39,645 nt of DNA, from positions 1 to 39,645 of the forward strand of contig JAHDVX010000029.1 in the NCBI GenBank assembly GCA_023382455.1, written 5' to 3'. Origin of the DNA: Flavobacteriales bacterium. Its GTDB lineage: Bacteria; Bacteroidota; Bacteroidia; Flavobacteriales_F; PHOS-HE28. Positions 22,376 to 31,683 of this stretch are shown one piece after another. Both the position numbers and the translations under genes were made by a program. The first letter of the stretch is position 1; each line of letters starts with the position of its first letter. Under the pieces are notes generated by a model. It ran no database searches, had not been told where the DNA came from, and saw nothing but the letters and a program-made list of their open reading frames with translations.

Positions 22376-23893
22376 ATGACCGAAATTCGCGGCATGCCGT
22401 TGATCATAGTGCCATACTACGGGGAGCAAGGCCTTGCCGCCTGGGAATGGCTGCTCGGGTTCGTTTATTTCATTGGCTTGTACCTCTACTTCAGTAGGAA
22501 GAAACGGCTTGGGTTGAAGACCCGTCCGGAATATCGCCATCTGCTTTGGGGGTTGTTTGCCAAGGTGGTCGGAGGGGTTGCTTTTGCCTTGATCTACTTT
22601 TTCTACTATGGTGGGGGGGATACCATCGCATACTTCTACTCGGCACTCGCTTTAGGCGACCTTGCCTTGGCCGATCCCCTAGCGTATTTCCGGGTGCTTT
22701 TTGGCCCGAACGACCTCGCTCACATTAGTCTATTCAGTGGGTTGGATGTGAAGCCATTGGATTATATATATTATGATGATCGTTCGTTCATGGTTGTTAG
22801 GATCGTGTCTGTATTCATTCTTATTTCATTCAAGAGTTATTTGTTGACCACCATATTGTTGTCAAGTGTCTGTTATGCGGGGATATGGAAATGCTATCAA
22901 ATGTTTTCGGAATACTTCCCATCCTTGATCGATCGATTTGCAGTGGGATTCCTTTATATGCCTTCCGTGTTCTTTTGGGGGTCCGGAATTTTGAAGGATA
23001 CGGTCACGCTTAGTGCAGCCTGTTGGTGGGTTTATTGTTTCAATGGTATCTTTTTCAAGCATGACCATATATTGAAGAATGCCGTGGGTTTGGCCGTCTC
23101 AGCTGCGTTGATGGTCGCTTTGAAGCCTTATATCCTGATGGCGCTTCTGCCCATGACGGTGATCTGGCTGGCCTACTTCAGGGTTGCCGCCATGCGGAAT
23201 ACGTTGATGCGAATAGTGATCCTTCCCTTGGCATTGGGGGTGATGATGGCGGTGTCATACTTGATTTTGGTCCAGCTTGGGGATGAGCTGGGCAAATTCA
23301 GCCTGGATGAGGCCGTGGAGACCACCATGGTCATCCAGCAGGATATGACAAGGTCGGAGCAGTACGGTGGGAACTATTTCAATGTCGGGGAAATGGACGG
23401 TACGGTGATCGGCCTTCTGGAAAAAGCGCCGATAGCCATTAATGCCGCGCTGTTCCGGCCGTATCTCTGGGAGTCGGACAGTGCAGTGATGGTGATCAGC
23501 GGCCTGGAGAATACATTCCTGCTCGGATTGGCCCTGTTGATCCTTGCCCGTTCCGGCTTGTTGTTCTTCATCCGTTGCGTCACGGGAAACCCGATCGTGC
23601 TGCTGTGCATTGCATACTCCGTTTTGTTCGGTTTCATGATCGGCATCACAACACCGAATTTCGGCGCCTTGGTGCGATTCAAGATCCCGATGCTTCCATT
23701 TCTCGTCAGTGGATTGTTCATCATCGACTTTTTGCGCCAACAGAAGCACTTGTGCCGCACCAGGGGCTTCAAGTTCGACCTGGCGGTCTTCCGTAAAGGG
23801 GAGCCGAGGTATCCCGTGTCCGAACAAGTGGACAGGCACACAGCAGGCCGGAAGGCCCCGGGGATGGCTACGCCCGGACTAGCTCGAGCATGA
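22376..23893 (+). CDS. Polytopic membrane protein, possible glycan polymerase
   Basis: A 505-residue protein with about ten membrane segments; the long loop DELGKFSLDEAVETTMVIQQDM (split for length at GKF) followed by RSEQYGGNYFNVGEMDG is extracytoplasmic if the usual topology holds. I recognise no exact family; the size, hydrophobicity and position next to glycosyltransferases, flippase and deacetylase suggest a Wzy-like O-antigen/EPS polymerase. MTEIRGMPLIIVPYYGE at 22376 is the likely start; ATG at 22394 is an alternative, and a longer frame from 22289 has no membrane character. The central stretch (about 22740-23100) is markedly richer in A+T and rare codons (ATA, TTA) than its surroundings, a possible sign of transfer. 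It overlaps the next gene by ATGA. Confidence 0.7.
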   Translation: MTEIRGMPLIIVPYYGEQGLAAWEWLLGFVYFIGLYLYFSRKKRLGLKTRPEYRHLLWGLFAKVVGGVAFALIYFFYYGGGDTIAYFYSALALGDLALADPLAYFRVLFGPNDLAHISLFSGLDVKPLDYIYYDDRSFMVVRIVSVFILISFKSYLLTTILLSSVCYAGIWKCYQMFSEYFPSLIDRFAVGFLYMPSVFFWGSGILKDTVTLSAACWWVYCFNGIFFKHDHILKNAVGLAVSAALMVALKPYILMALLPMTVIWLAYFRVAAMRNTLMRIVILPLALGVMMAVSYLILVQLGDELGKFSLDEAVETTMVIQQDMTRSEQYGGNYFNVGEMDGTVIGLLEKAPIAINAALFRPYLWESDSAVMVISGLENTFLLGLALLILARSGLLFFIRCVTGNPIVLLCIAYSVLFGFMIGITTPNFGALVRFKIPMLPFLVSGLFIIDFLRQQKHLCRTRGFKFDLAVFRKGEPRYPVSEQVDRHTAGRKAPGMATPGLARA

Positions 23894-25110
23894 CGCACAA
23901 GGCGGGTGTTCAGATCCTGGTGGTGACCTATTGGGCACGGCGCGATCCGTTGGTGGTGAACTATGTATTGCCTTATGTGGAGCGGATGCGCAAGGTGGCA
24001 CCTGCCGGTAGCCGGGTCCACCTGGTGACCCTGGAACCCGGATCGGCCACCACCCGGCACGGGGAAGGAGGGGGATTCATCCACCACCCCTTCGCGTACA
24101 AGGCCTTCGGTTTGTCGGGCTTCCTTATGTTGCTGAAGGTGGTGTGGCGGTTATCCCGGTTGGTCAGGCAGGAGCAGATCGATGTGATCCACGCTTGGTG
24201 CATGCCGGCTGGGATGATCGGCTATTTGCTCGCCAAATTGTCCGGCAAGAAGTTGATCCTGGACAGCTATGAGCCGCACGCGGAAGCCATGGTGGAGAAT
24301 GGTACATGGCGGAAGGGCGGACTCGCGTTCCGGATCCTTTTTCACTTCGAGAAACGGCAGACGCGAAGAGCATGGGCTGTCGTTTCAGCGACGGAGGGCA
24401 TGCGTACCTATGCGTTGCAACGCTATGGGATGGTACCAGCCCGGTTTGCCGTGAAGCCGGCATGCGTGGACCTCGAACGCTTTACGCTGGGCAGGGGCAA
24501 GAATGCCGAATTGCTGGCGGACTTGGGGTTACAGGACAAACTGGTCGCGGTCTATGCCGGGAAATTCGGAGGTATTTACCTGGCCCAGGAAGTGTTCGAC
24601 CTGTTCCGGGCTGCGCGTGATCATTGGGGAGAGCGGTTGCATGTAGTCCTGCTTACAAGCCATGGGCAGGAGGAGTTGGGTCCCTATATCACGAAGGCAG
24701 GTCTTCCGCCTGGCATGTTCACCATCCGGCACGTACAGCCGGAGGAAGTTCCCGATTGGATGGGATTGGCGGATTGGGCGCTAACCCCCGTGAAGCCGGT
24801 ACCGACCAAACGCTACTGCACCCCGATCAAGGATGGGGAGTACTGGGCCATGGGGCTGCCAGTTATGATCACGCGGGACATCTCGGATGATTCGGCGATC
24901 ATCGAACAAGAGCAGATCGGTTGCGTCATCCCCTCGTTGGACCGGGCGGGTTACACGCAGGCCGTGTCGGCCATGGATGAACTCTTGCGCAGCCAGGACC
25001 GGGAAGGTCTGCGGACGAGGATCCGGCGGGTGGCGGAACGCTATCGCAATTTCAGCATTGCGGATGCGGTGTATCGTGATCTCTATGGCCAGGGCGCGGA
25101 TCACACTTGA
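23890..25110 (+). CDS. GT-B glycosyltransferase (GT4-like)
   Basis: A 406-residue glycosyltransferase. ILVVTYWARRDPLVVNYVLPY opens the first domain (with DVIHAWCMPAGMIGYLLAKLSGKKLILDSYEPHAE, here cited in parts: DVIHAWCMPAGMIGY and LILDSYEPHAE); VAVYAGKFGG opens the donor domain; the C-terminal part IKDGEYWAMGLPVMITRDIS occupies the place of the usual E-x7-E segment. The ATGA overlap with the membrane protein (23890-23893) shows the two are coupled. It converges on the GT2 gene and the two coding regions overlap by 10 bases at their 3' ends (25101-25110). Substrate unknown. Confidence 0.83.
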   Translation: MTHKAGVQILVVTYWARRDPLVVNYVLPYVERMRKVAPAGSRVHLVTLEPGSATTRHGEGGGFIHHPFAYKAFGLSGFLMLLKVVWRLSRLVRQEQIDVIHAWCMPAGMIGYLLAKLSGKKLILDSYEPHAEAMVENGTWRKGGLAFRILFHFEKRQTRRAWAVVSATEGMRTYALQRYGMVPARFAVKPACVDLERFTLGRGKNAELLADLGLQDKLVAVYAGKFGGIYLAQEVFDLFRAARDHWGERLHVVLLTSHGQEELGPYITKAGLPPGMFTIRHVQPEEVPDWMGLADWALTPVKPVPTKRYCTPIKDGEYWAMGLPVMITRDISDDSAIIEQEQIGCVIPSLDRAGYTQAVSAMDELLRSQDREGLRTRIRRVAERYRNFSIADAVYRDLYGQGADHT

Positions 25111-25982
25111 TCCGGAGAGGAGGCACCGAACCTTTTGCGAAGGGGGCGCAAGACCACACCAGGCCAGGTGATGAATGCCCGAATGAGCCAGGGCAGGCCT
25201 CGCATGGGGCGTTGGGCCAGCAACCACCAACTGCCGCCGATGGCCCAATACACCCTGGCCATGCACCTGCGCCGGAACCGGTGGTCGGCCAAGTGCCCGT
25301 TCCTGCGGGCCTTACGGAACATGCGCAGGTGATCCCGCTCGAAGAGAGCGACGTTCGTGCTCATGCTACCGGGGGATGTCCGATACAGCACCAACGCTTC
25401 GGGCACGTGGCACCAAGGAAACCGGGCCGCCAATTGGATCGCCATGTCCTGGTCGGCGGCGTTGGAAAGTTCCTCGTCAAACCGCACGCCGTCTTCAAAG
25501 CATTGCCGGTGTACCAGGAAGTTGCTGCCGGTGACCGGTTGGTTGCCGAGCAGGATGGCGCGCAACACATCCTGGCCCGTGCACCGCAAAATAACCCCGG
25601 TAGCGGCCAGGGACGGATCACAGGCCGCCAGGTCGGAAAAGCTCCACAGCGCCCCCTGTTGCTTCATGCAGGCCAGCTTGGCCTCCAGGTTCCGGGGCAG
25701 CATGGCGTCATCCGCATCCAGAAAGGCGATAAAGGTGCCCTTGGCTTCAGCAATGCCCCGGTTCCGTGCGGCGCTCACACCGGCGTTGGCCTGGCTCACC
25801 GGTCGGATACGAGGGTCGTCCATGCCCATCACCAGGTCCAACGTCGCATCGGTGGAACCGTCATTCACCACGATGAGCTCGAGGTCGCGGTGGCTTTGGT
25901 GCAGCACGGAATCCACTGCCTCCCGTATCCAGGACGCTGCATTGTACGCCGGTATGACTACGGACACTTCAGGCTTGTTCAT
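25101..25982 (-). CDS. Family 2 glycosyltransferase
   Basis: A 293-residue GT-A enzyme with a full GT2 pattern: VSVVIPAYNAASWIREAVDS at the start, LELIVVNDGSTDAT (UDP-sugar binding), NAGVSAARNRGIAEAKGTFI, then the DxD-type FLDADDAML, and AADQDMAIQLAARFP with the probable catalytic base region. A basic C-terminal part with WWLLAQRPMRGLPWLIRAF is probably membrane-associated. ATG at 25982 is chosen because the protein then begins directly before the first strand; the frame is open to 26057 without sensible sequence. Likely adds a sugar to the lipid-linked glycan. Confidence 0.9.
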   Translation of the reverse strand: MNKPEVSVVIPAYNAASWIREAVDSVLHQSHRDLELIVVNDGSTDATLDLVMGMDDPRIRPVSQANAGVSAARNRGIAEAKGTFIAFLDADDAMLPRNLEAKLACMKQQGALWSFSDLAACDPSLAATGVILRCTGQDVLRAILLGNQPVTGSNFLVHRQCFEDGVRFDEELSNAADQDMAIQLAARFPWCHVPEALVLYRTSPGSMSTNVALFERDHLRMFRKARRNGHLADHRFRRRCMARVYWAIGGSWWLLAQRPMRGLPWLIRAFITWPGVVLRPLRKRFGASSPDQV

Positions 25983-26322
25983 GGCCGGGATTTCATCGCA
26001 TGCCCAAGAAGCGGTGCGGGTTGGTCGCCCTGCCCACCAAAGGCCGGATCCGCTCAAACAACTTCATCACGGTCACGCTGGAGTGCGAAAGGTATCTGTC
26101 GATAGCGGTAATAATCCCTACAAGGCCCCACCTTGCATGGACCTGCCTTTTCGAACCGGAGCATGTTCCTCATGCCTGGCCATGGGTGCTCGCATGGTTC
26201 AAGTGGACCACGATGTGCTGCATGCGGAATGCCACGGGGAGGGGAAATTGGGCTGCCACTTCATCTTGTGGGAGCGCAATGGGGGATCGTCTTCCTGAAC
26301 CTGCCTGATGCATTTGGAGGGT
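25983..26322. other. 340-base stretch without a recognisable gene
   Basis: It lies between two minus-strand genes. Open frames exist on the plus strand, the longest about 100 codons, but their translations show no domain, signal peptide or sensible composition. I found no tRNA, long inverted repeat or clear -7 element. It may be a decayed gene or spacer. Confidence 0.4.
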
Positions 26323-27666
26323 TCAGTTGCCACGGGTGATTGCCAAGCGCTCCTGTGCAAGCTGCCGGAGCCGGGCAAAGTCGGACAGGTGCAGGATGAA
26401 CATGTCATGCAGGGAGATCTTCAGCCTGTTGCGCACCACCGCTCCCTGCACCACCAGGTTGGTGAGATAGGCAAGCGAGCTGGCCACGGCCGCTCCCGTG
26501 ATCCCCCACCGGGGCACCAGCAGGAAATCCAAGCCGATCGTGACGACGGCTGCCGCCGCGGCACCGTACAAGTTGAACCGGATCATGTTGCCCTGGATGA
26601 CCAGCAGACCGAGCAACTTGGAGGCGCAAACGAAAATGATGCCCGGCAACAGCCACCACAAGGCGCTGATCGAATCACGGAAAACACTGCCGAAGAGCCC
26701 GGGCACCAGCCACGGGGCCGCCAATCCCAAGCAGGCGGCTAGGATGGCCACCGTGGTGCAGCTCAAACGCATGATGAACTTGAACTTGGCCAGCAGTGCC
26801 GGACTCATCTCCCCGAACAGGTAGGGCTGGATGACCTTGGCAAATGGATCGGGGATATAGAAGAACATTTGCCCCAAGCTGACGGCCACCGTGTACAATC
26901 CCAATTGGGCGGTGCCGGCGTAGCTCCCCACCACCCACACATCGAACCGGTAATTGATCAGGTGGATAAAGTTGCCCAAATAACTGATCATGACGAACGT
27001 GAACACCGGGCGGATCAATGTCATGTCCCAGGTCGGCACGGGGGGGATGCCCACCATGCGCACGTAGATCGCCACCCAAAGCAAGGCGATGATCAGGGTG
27101 ATCCCCAAGAGGATCCCCAGGACCCAAGGCAGTACGCGTTCGGGGGCGATGTGGCCGCGGACCAGGTACAGCACGAGGAAGGCTACCGCGTTGAGGGCGG
27201 CGCCGGCAATGCTCATCTGGTTCAAGGCCCGGAACTTCTTCAGGCCAAGCAGGATACTGCTGATGAAGGAAGTGAGTTGGGTCAGGATCACCGTGAGCAC
27301 CAGGTAGGCCAGGTAGGCCCAATGGGTGGCTTTGGCGGGAATGAACACGTTGCGCAAATGCGCATGGCCGAAGACCAACAGGAAGGTGGCGGGTACCAGG
27401 ACCATGTTGATGAGCAGCAAGCTCGCACAGATCCGGACGATCCGCGTGGGATCACCATGGTCCTTGGCCGTGAAGTACGTGGAGCCGAACCCAAGCCCAA
27501 AGCCCATGACCAGTACCATGAAACTGACCTGATTCTGCAAAAGTGCGAACGCTCCCCTTCCCTCGTCGCCCAGGATGCGTGTCATCAGGGTGCTGGCAAC
27601 GAAGTACAGCACCAAGGTGGGTGCCTGGGTGAGGAAGGTGTAAAGGGTGTCGCGCTTGAGGCTCAC
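26323..27666 (-). CDS. MOP-family oligosaccharide flippase
   Basis: A 447-residue protein with about 12 membrane helices. The opening MSLKRDTLYTFLTQAPTLV and the segment MTRILGDEGRGAFALLQNQ are the usual first and second helices of polysaccharide transporters of the MOP/Wzx superfamily. It starts with GTG at 27666; no ATG nearby keeps the first helix. It is the second flippase in the window and probably exports the glycan of the 20-34 kb block. Codon use matches its neighbours. Its sequence differs widely from the flippase at 8935. Confidence 0.87.
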   Translation of the reverse strand: MSLKRDTLYTFLTQAPTLVLYFVASTLMTRILGDEGRGAFALLQNQVSFMVLVMGFGLGFGSTYFTAKDHGDPTRIVRICASLLLINMVLVPATFLLVFGHAHLRNVFIPAKATHWAYLAYLVLTVILTQLTSFISSILLGLKKFRALNQMSIAGAALNAVAFLVLYLVRGHIAPERVLPWVLGILLGITLIIALLWVAIYVRMVGIPPVPTWDMTLIRPVFTFVMISYLGNFIHLINYRFDVWVVGSYAGTAQLGLYTVAVSLGQMFFYIPDPFAKVIQPYLFGEMSPALLAKFKFIMRLSCTTVAILAACLGLAAPWLVPGLFGSVFRDSISALWWLLPGIIFVCASKLLGLLVIQGNMIRFNLYGAAAAAVVTIGLDFLLVPRWGITGAAVASSLAYLTNLVVQGAVVRNRLKISLHDMFILHLSDFARLRQLAQERLAITRGN

Positions 27667-27718
27667 GGATTCCGGGGAAACAGAGTGGGTGAGAGGTTGG
27701 CAGGTGGAGCCGAGGCAT

Positions 27719-27742
27719 GCCCGGGCCTCTTTTTACCCGGGC
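27719..27742. repeat. Hairpin between the flippase and GT4 genes
   Basis: GCCCGGG (27719-27725) and CCCGGGC (27736-27742) pair perfectly around a 10-base loop containing five T. There is no T-run after either arm, so it is not a typical intrinsic terminator. It lies 53 bases upstream of the flippase start and 163 bases past the GT4 stop. The palindrome CACCCGGGTG is nearby at 27776-27785. Confidence 0.5.
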
Positions 27743-27904
27743 CTGTGAAGTGACAGGTGGCGGGGAGGGAGTGTACACCCGGGTGGTTGGAAGCCATGCC
27801 TGCCGGACCGTTGGTCGTTCTGAACCTTTGTGATGCCAATGCCCTCCTTGCCCGGTGCGCCATGTGGCCGGCTGGATCGGCTGACGGGGTTTTGGTGGTG
27901 CTCA

Positions 27905-29032
27905 TCAGTGGCGTGCGAGGGCTTTGCGATACAGGTTCATGGTGCCGTCCCACATACGCTCGAAGGGGAACAAGGACAGGGCGGTCTTTCGCCCGGCTTC
28001 CCCGATCGCTCGCCGGTCCGAACGCAACATGCGCTCAATCCCCTCAGCCAAGGATCGCCCGTTCCGTTCATCGACCAGTATGCCATTGCTCCCATCCTCA
28101 ATGGCGTCCTTTGCAGCACCCGTCTGGGTGCTGACCACGGGAATCCCATTGAGCAGGGCCTCCGCATAAACAAAGCCGAAAGGTTCCAGCGCGGCAGCGT
28201 GAAGGTAGATGTCCAGCATGCCGTAGAAGGACGGGATCTCGGCGCGATCCACCCATCCGGTGAGCTTTACATGGTCTTCTAGACCCGCTTCCTTCACCTG
28301 CCGGAGGATGGCCTGCTCCTGGTCTCCCTGTCCGCAGAACAGGAACAGGGCTTTAGGATGGTTGCGCACCACCTCACGGGCTGCGTCGACGATATGCCGG
28401 TGGCCCTTCCATTCGATCAGCCGGGCTACCGTGCCGATCACAGGGAACCTGTCGATCGCCCCAAAGCGCCGCCTCAGGGCTTCCGAGACCGACGGGTCCT
28501 GTGCGGTGATGTCGGCCACCTGGACACCATGGTGCACCACGGTGATCTTGGAAGACGGGGCCTTTTCCTTTTCCAGGAGGAACTGTCGGCATTCGCCGGA
28601 AACAGCGAGCAGGTCCGTTGCCATACGGTTGGTGAACCGGTCCACCCATACCCATCGCGGGGCATGCATCCAATGGAATCCCGTTACCTGCTTGGTCACC
28701 ACTCGGGCCTTCACACCGGCGAGCCGAGCTGCCAGCATGCCGGCCATTGAATCGTCCATCAGGTGGCTATGGACCACGTCCGGGCGAAGCCTTGCCATGT
28801 GCCACCACATCAGAAACAGGGCTTTGAGCAATCCCCGCTTCCGGTGCTGGTCACTGAACTTGATCCAGATGCACTTGAACCCATACGCTTTCATTTCATC
28901 GATCATCCGTGGCCGCTCCGGGTGCATGAGGATGAATGTGAAGCGCGGTGCGCCCTCGCGGTGGGCCCGCTCGGCAAACCAGCTCAGGTAGGGCACGCTG
29001 GAGTTATTGGAGAACGTGTGCAGCACGTGCAT
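27905..29032 (-). CDS. GT4 glycosyltransferase
   Basis: A 375-residue glycosyltransferase. PDVVHSHLMDDSMAGMLAA lies in the first domain; VIGTVARLIEWKGHRHIVDA, FLFCGQGDQEQAI and LTGWVDRAEIPSFYGMLDI follow, and AALEPFGFVYAEALLNGIPVV gives the E-x7-E motif of retaining GT4 enzymes. Of all the transferases here this is the most canonical. ATG at 29032 gives MHVLHTFSNNSS; the only upstream alternative is TTG. A weak TATCCTTG (29113-29106) may be part of its promoter. It is 91 bases from the next gene upstream on the same strand. Confidence 0.93.
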   Translation of the reverse strand: MHVLHTFSNNSSVPYLSWFAERAHREGAPRFTFILMHPERPRMIDEMKAYGFKCIWIKFSDQHRKRGLLKALFLMWWHMARLRPDVVHSHLMDDSMAGMLAARLAGVKARVVTKQVTGFHWMHAPRWVWVDRFTNRMATDLLAVSGECRQFLLEKEKAPSSKITVVHHGVQVADITAQDPSVSEALRRRFGAIDRFPVIGTVARLIEWKGHRHIVDAAREVVRNHPKALFLFCGQGDQEQAILRQVKEAGLEDHVKLTGWVDRAEIPSFYGMLDIYLHAAALEPFGFVYAEALLNGIPVVSTQTGAAKDAIEDGSNGILVDERNGRSLAEGIERMLRSDRRAIGEAGRKTALSLFPFERMWDGTMNLYRKALARH

Positions 29033-29123
29033 GGCGGTCAAGGACGGGGCGCGATCCGGAAGGGGAGCGGCATGAATCGATGGTCGATCAAGGATGTCCG
29101 GGAACCAAGGATACTACAATTCC

Positions 29124-30263
29124 CTATTTATTTGGGGCAGTGACCGGTTCAGCGGCCGGCCCCGGCCGTAGGCCGGGGGATATGTTCGCCAGGAAATCGC
29201 CGATGCGCCCTAGGATGGAATCGTAGCTATGCTCGCGGGCGACGGCGATCCGCGCGGGTGGCAATGCAGCATCCTCCCCGGAGGAGAGGAAAGCGGACAG
29301 GTTGTTCACCAGGGTTGCCGGGTCGTTGTTCATGTACAGAAGGTCGGCGATGCCGGTGTATTCGGAGAATTCCGTGGAGAACACAGGTTTGCCCATGGCC
29401 AGGTACTGGAAGACCTTATGATGGGAGATGTCATTGCCCGGGTAGGAGATGTCCATGGGAGCCAGGCAGAACCTCGCGCCTGCGATGAACGATTTGAGTT
29501 GCTTGAAGGGTTTGGCCCCAAGGAAATGGACATTGGGGAAGGTTCCTGGGGAAAACAAGGCCTTCGCTTGGGGGTGGTCATGCAGTTTGAAATGGCCGAT
29601 GAACACGAAAGGGACTTCCGGATGGGCCTCCACCATGCGGCGGACCAGGGGAATGTCCACCCGCTGGTCGATGGTGCCTACATACAGGCCATAGTCACGC
29701 ACGTTCAATACCGTGGGCACGGCGCTGAATTCCTCCGAGGAAATACCATGCCCGATGGTCAGGATGGGCTTGTTGAAGGGGGCATGCAGTTGGTTGAAGG
29801 ATCGGCTGATCGTTACAACGCCGTCCACATTGGCATACAGATGCCGCTCACCGGGCAGGGTCAGGCGGTACTTGTCAACGGCGATGAACAGGGAGGCTTT
29901 CGCGCCCAAAAGCCTTGGGGCGTATAGCCGGGCCGGGTCGAAGCTGATGAAGAGGTCTGTTGGTCGCCGCGACCTTTCCAGGAAATCGCCTATCGCCCGG
30001 GAGACGAGCGTGTTGTTTGCGTGGTAGTTGAACCCGGGCCTGGCAGGGAGCACGTTGTTGTAGTGGAGCACGGCAAGGTGGTTCGCAACGTATCCGCAGG
30101 ACACGTTGCATCCCTTAAGGAATCGGGGCCTCCATCTTTCGGGGGGGCCTACGAAGGTGACGTGATTGTCCTTTGCCAGTTCATAGGCGTAGTTGTGCTT
30201 GGAATACCACACGTCCCCCCAAGGCTCGTTGGAGACCAGGAGAATGTTCAATCCCCTCAGCAT
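29124..30263 (-). CDS. GT-B glycosyltransferase
   Basis: A 379-residue protein. LNILLVSNEPWGDVWYSKHN starts the first domain and DLFISFDPARLYAPRLLGA follows; YGLYVGTIDQRVDIPLVRRM, VPFVFIGHFKL and VHFLGAKPFKQLKSFIAGAR fill the donor domain, and ISHHKVFQYLAMGKPVFST corresponds to the nucleotide-sugar binding segment (K.FEY.A.GKPV in relatives). It resembles the UDP-galactopyranose- or teichuronic-acid-type GT1/GT4 branch. A GC-rich 8-base inverted repeat (29160-29178) sits within its last codons and is explained by the coding sequence (SPGLRPGPA). Substrate unknown. Confidence 0.85.
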   Translation of the reverse strand: MLRGLNILLVSNEPWGDVWYSKHNYAYELAKDNHVTFVGPPERWRPRFLKGCNVSCGYVANHLAVLHYNNVLPARPGFNYHANNTLVSRAIGDFLERSRRPTDLFISFDPARLYAPRLLGAKASLFIAVDKYRLTLPGERHLYANVDGVVTISRSFNQLHAPFNKPILTIGHGISSEEFSAVPTVLNVRDYGLYVGTIDQRVDIPLVRRMVEAHPEVPFVFIGHFKLHDHPQAKALFSPGTFPNVHFLGAKPFKQLKSFIAGARFCLAPMDISYPGNDISHHKVFQYLAMGKPVFSTEFSEYTGIADLLYMNNDPATLVNNLSAFLSSGEDAALPPARIAVAREHSYDSILGRIGDFLANISPGLRPGPAAEPVTAPNK

Positions 30264-30384
30264 CGTGGCGGTGAAGTTTCAGTCGGCATGGCCGGGAGGG
30301 CAGGTGTATGCATCGTGGCGTGTGCTCGCAGGATAAGGCCGGCTCATCCGTTGGTGTTCCGACGGGGACAGCGGCTGGCGCAGG

Positions 30385-31494
30385 TCAAAAGGGCAATTGC
30401 TCCCTGATCTTTTCCGCAGTAAAGTTGTTGGAGTTCTCCCGGGCTCTTTCCTTCCACTGCCGCAGGGTGTCGGGGTGGTCCAGCAGCTGTTGCAGGCGAT
30501 CCCGGAGGTCGGATGCCGAGGTGTAGTTGAACACCGAACCGGCCAGGTTCCTGGGTACGTTGAGGTGTGCCGGCAACAGGCCCGGCAATTGAAAGGAGTT
30601 CATGTCCTGTATGGCACCTGTCGGCTTCGTGCTGCCGATGTGCTCCGTCGTCCCCAGGGCCCGGAAACGTGTTGTACTGGTGGAGAGCACCAGGTCGGAG
30701 GTTTCCATTTCGTGCAGGAACATCTCCGGGGTTGCCGGTTCATTCGGCGGGTAGAACCTGGCGATGCCTGGCCAGGTGTCATTGGCCTTATCCAGTTCAC
30801 GCACCACATGGAGGCCATAATCGCCGATCGCTTTTCCGGCGAAGGAAAAGGTGATGGGTGCTTTCTGCCGGGCAAAGTACCGGATGACCTCGAGAACGGT
30901 TTCGTATCGGCGCCTTTCCCAGTGGATGGAGCCGGGCAACACCACCTGCAGCCGGGAATGGTCCTGGCGATGAAACCGGATCTCCCGGCCTGGCTTGAAC
31001 AAGGTGAAGGGGATGTAGATGAACTTGAATTGGTTGCCCAGCTTTCTGTCGTGCCGTGTGACATGCTCATAGAGGAAGTCCTCCACCGCGATATAGTCGC
31101 ATCGGCGCGCAATCGCCTGCTTCAGCTTCCGCTCCTTGTAATACTTCCATGTGCGGAACCTGGAGCGGAACCAGAAATTGATGTTGTGCGTGGTGAGCAC
31201 CTTGGTGCACTCCAACTGGCTGACGACCTTGTACAGCCCCGTAAAATCCTTGAAGATGGGACTTATCAACAGGAGGTCCACGCCGTGTTGGCGGCAGGTC
31301 CGGGTGATCAGGTCTGCCGCCTCCTCCACGTCCGGGATGATGATGAACTCGCCAACACAGGATGAGGCGTCGTACGCGTGCATGCTGTCATGGATGTCCC
31401 GGGTGACGAAAAAGACCTTGTCCGCCTCCTTGAAAATGGCGGAAAGGGTCAAGCCGTACTGATAATGCACGGTCTCGATAATGGCGACTTTCAT
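30385..31494 (-). CDS. Glycosyltransferase-like protein (GT-B)
   Basis: A 369-residue protein. MKVAIIETVHYQYGLTLSAIF and DLLLISPIFKDFTGLYK form the first domain; LQVVLPGSIHWERRRYETVL and ITFSFAGKAIGDYG form the second, with GTTEHIGSTKPTGAIQDM as the likely sugar-nucleotide segment. It lacks an obvious E-x7-E pair, so family placement is less firm than for the neighbours. The ATG at 31494 lies 31 bases after a perfect TAnnTTTG element. A 121-base gap separates it from the gene at 29124 downstream. Confidence 0.72.
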   Translation of the reverse strand: MKVAIIETVHYQYGLTLSAIFKEADKVFFVTRDIHDSMHAYDASSCVGEFIIIPDVEEAADLITRTCRQHGVDLLLISPIFKDFTGLYKVVSQLECTKVLTTHNINFWFRSRFRTWKYYKERKLKQAIARRCDYIAVEDFLYEHVTRHDRKLGNQFKFIYIPFTLFKPGREIRFHRQDHSRLQVVLPGSIHWERRRYETVLEVIRYFARQKAPITFSFAGKAIGDYGLHVVRELDKANDTWPGIARFYPPNEPATPEMFLHEMETSDLVLSTSTTRFRALGTTEHIGSTKPTGAIQDMNSFQLPGLLPAHLNVPRNLAGSVFNYTSASDLRDRLQQLLDHPDTLRQWKERARENSNNFTAEKIREQLPF

Positions 31495-31525
31495 AAACAG
31501 ACGAATGCGATGTTGGCGCCCATGG

Positions 31526-31533
31526 CAAAGCTA
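31526..31533 (-). promoter_or_regulatory. -7 element of the glycosyltransferase at 30385
   Basis: TAGCTTTG on the minus strand fits TAnnTTTG exactly and lies 31 bases upstream of the ATG at 31494. No clear -33 element is seen. Confidence 0.5.
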
Positions 31534-31560
31534 TGGCCTGGCCCTGCACCGGCAGGAGCG

Positions 31561-31653
31561 GATCCTTACGGGTGGTTCGGTGAAGGATCAGGGAGACCGG
31601 TACTGGGCTCGCGGATCGGCGCGTGGTGCCCTGCGGATCCAGGGCCCGATCCG
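31561..31653. repeat. Two adjacent hairpins between FkbM and glycosyltransferase genes
   Basis: The first pairs GATCCTT (31561-31567) with AAGGATC (31583-31589). The second is a two-step stem: CGGATCGG (31612-31619) with CCGATCCG (31646-31653), and inside it GCCCTG (31628-31633) with CAGGGC (31640-31645), with an eight-base bulge on one side. In the minus direction they follow the FkbM stop at 31684, so they could end or protect that transcript, but neither has a T-run. Confidence 0.5.
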
Positions 31654-31683
31654 GAAGAGGAAGCCGCGGTGTCCGGTCGGTCG

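Noticed and set aside
29160-29178. Eight-base GC-rich inverted repeat CCCCGGCC/GGCCGGGG as a terminator
   Set aside because: It lies inside the coding end of a glycosyltransferase, before its stop in the direction of transcription, and has no T-run.
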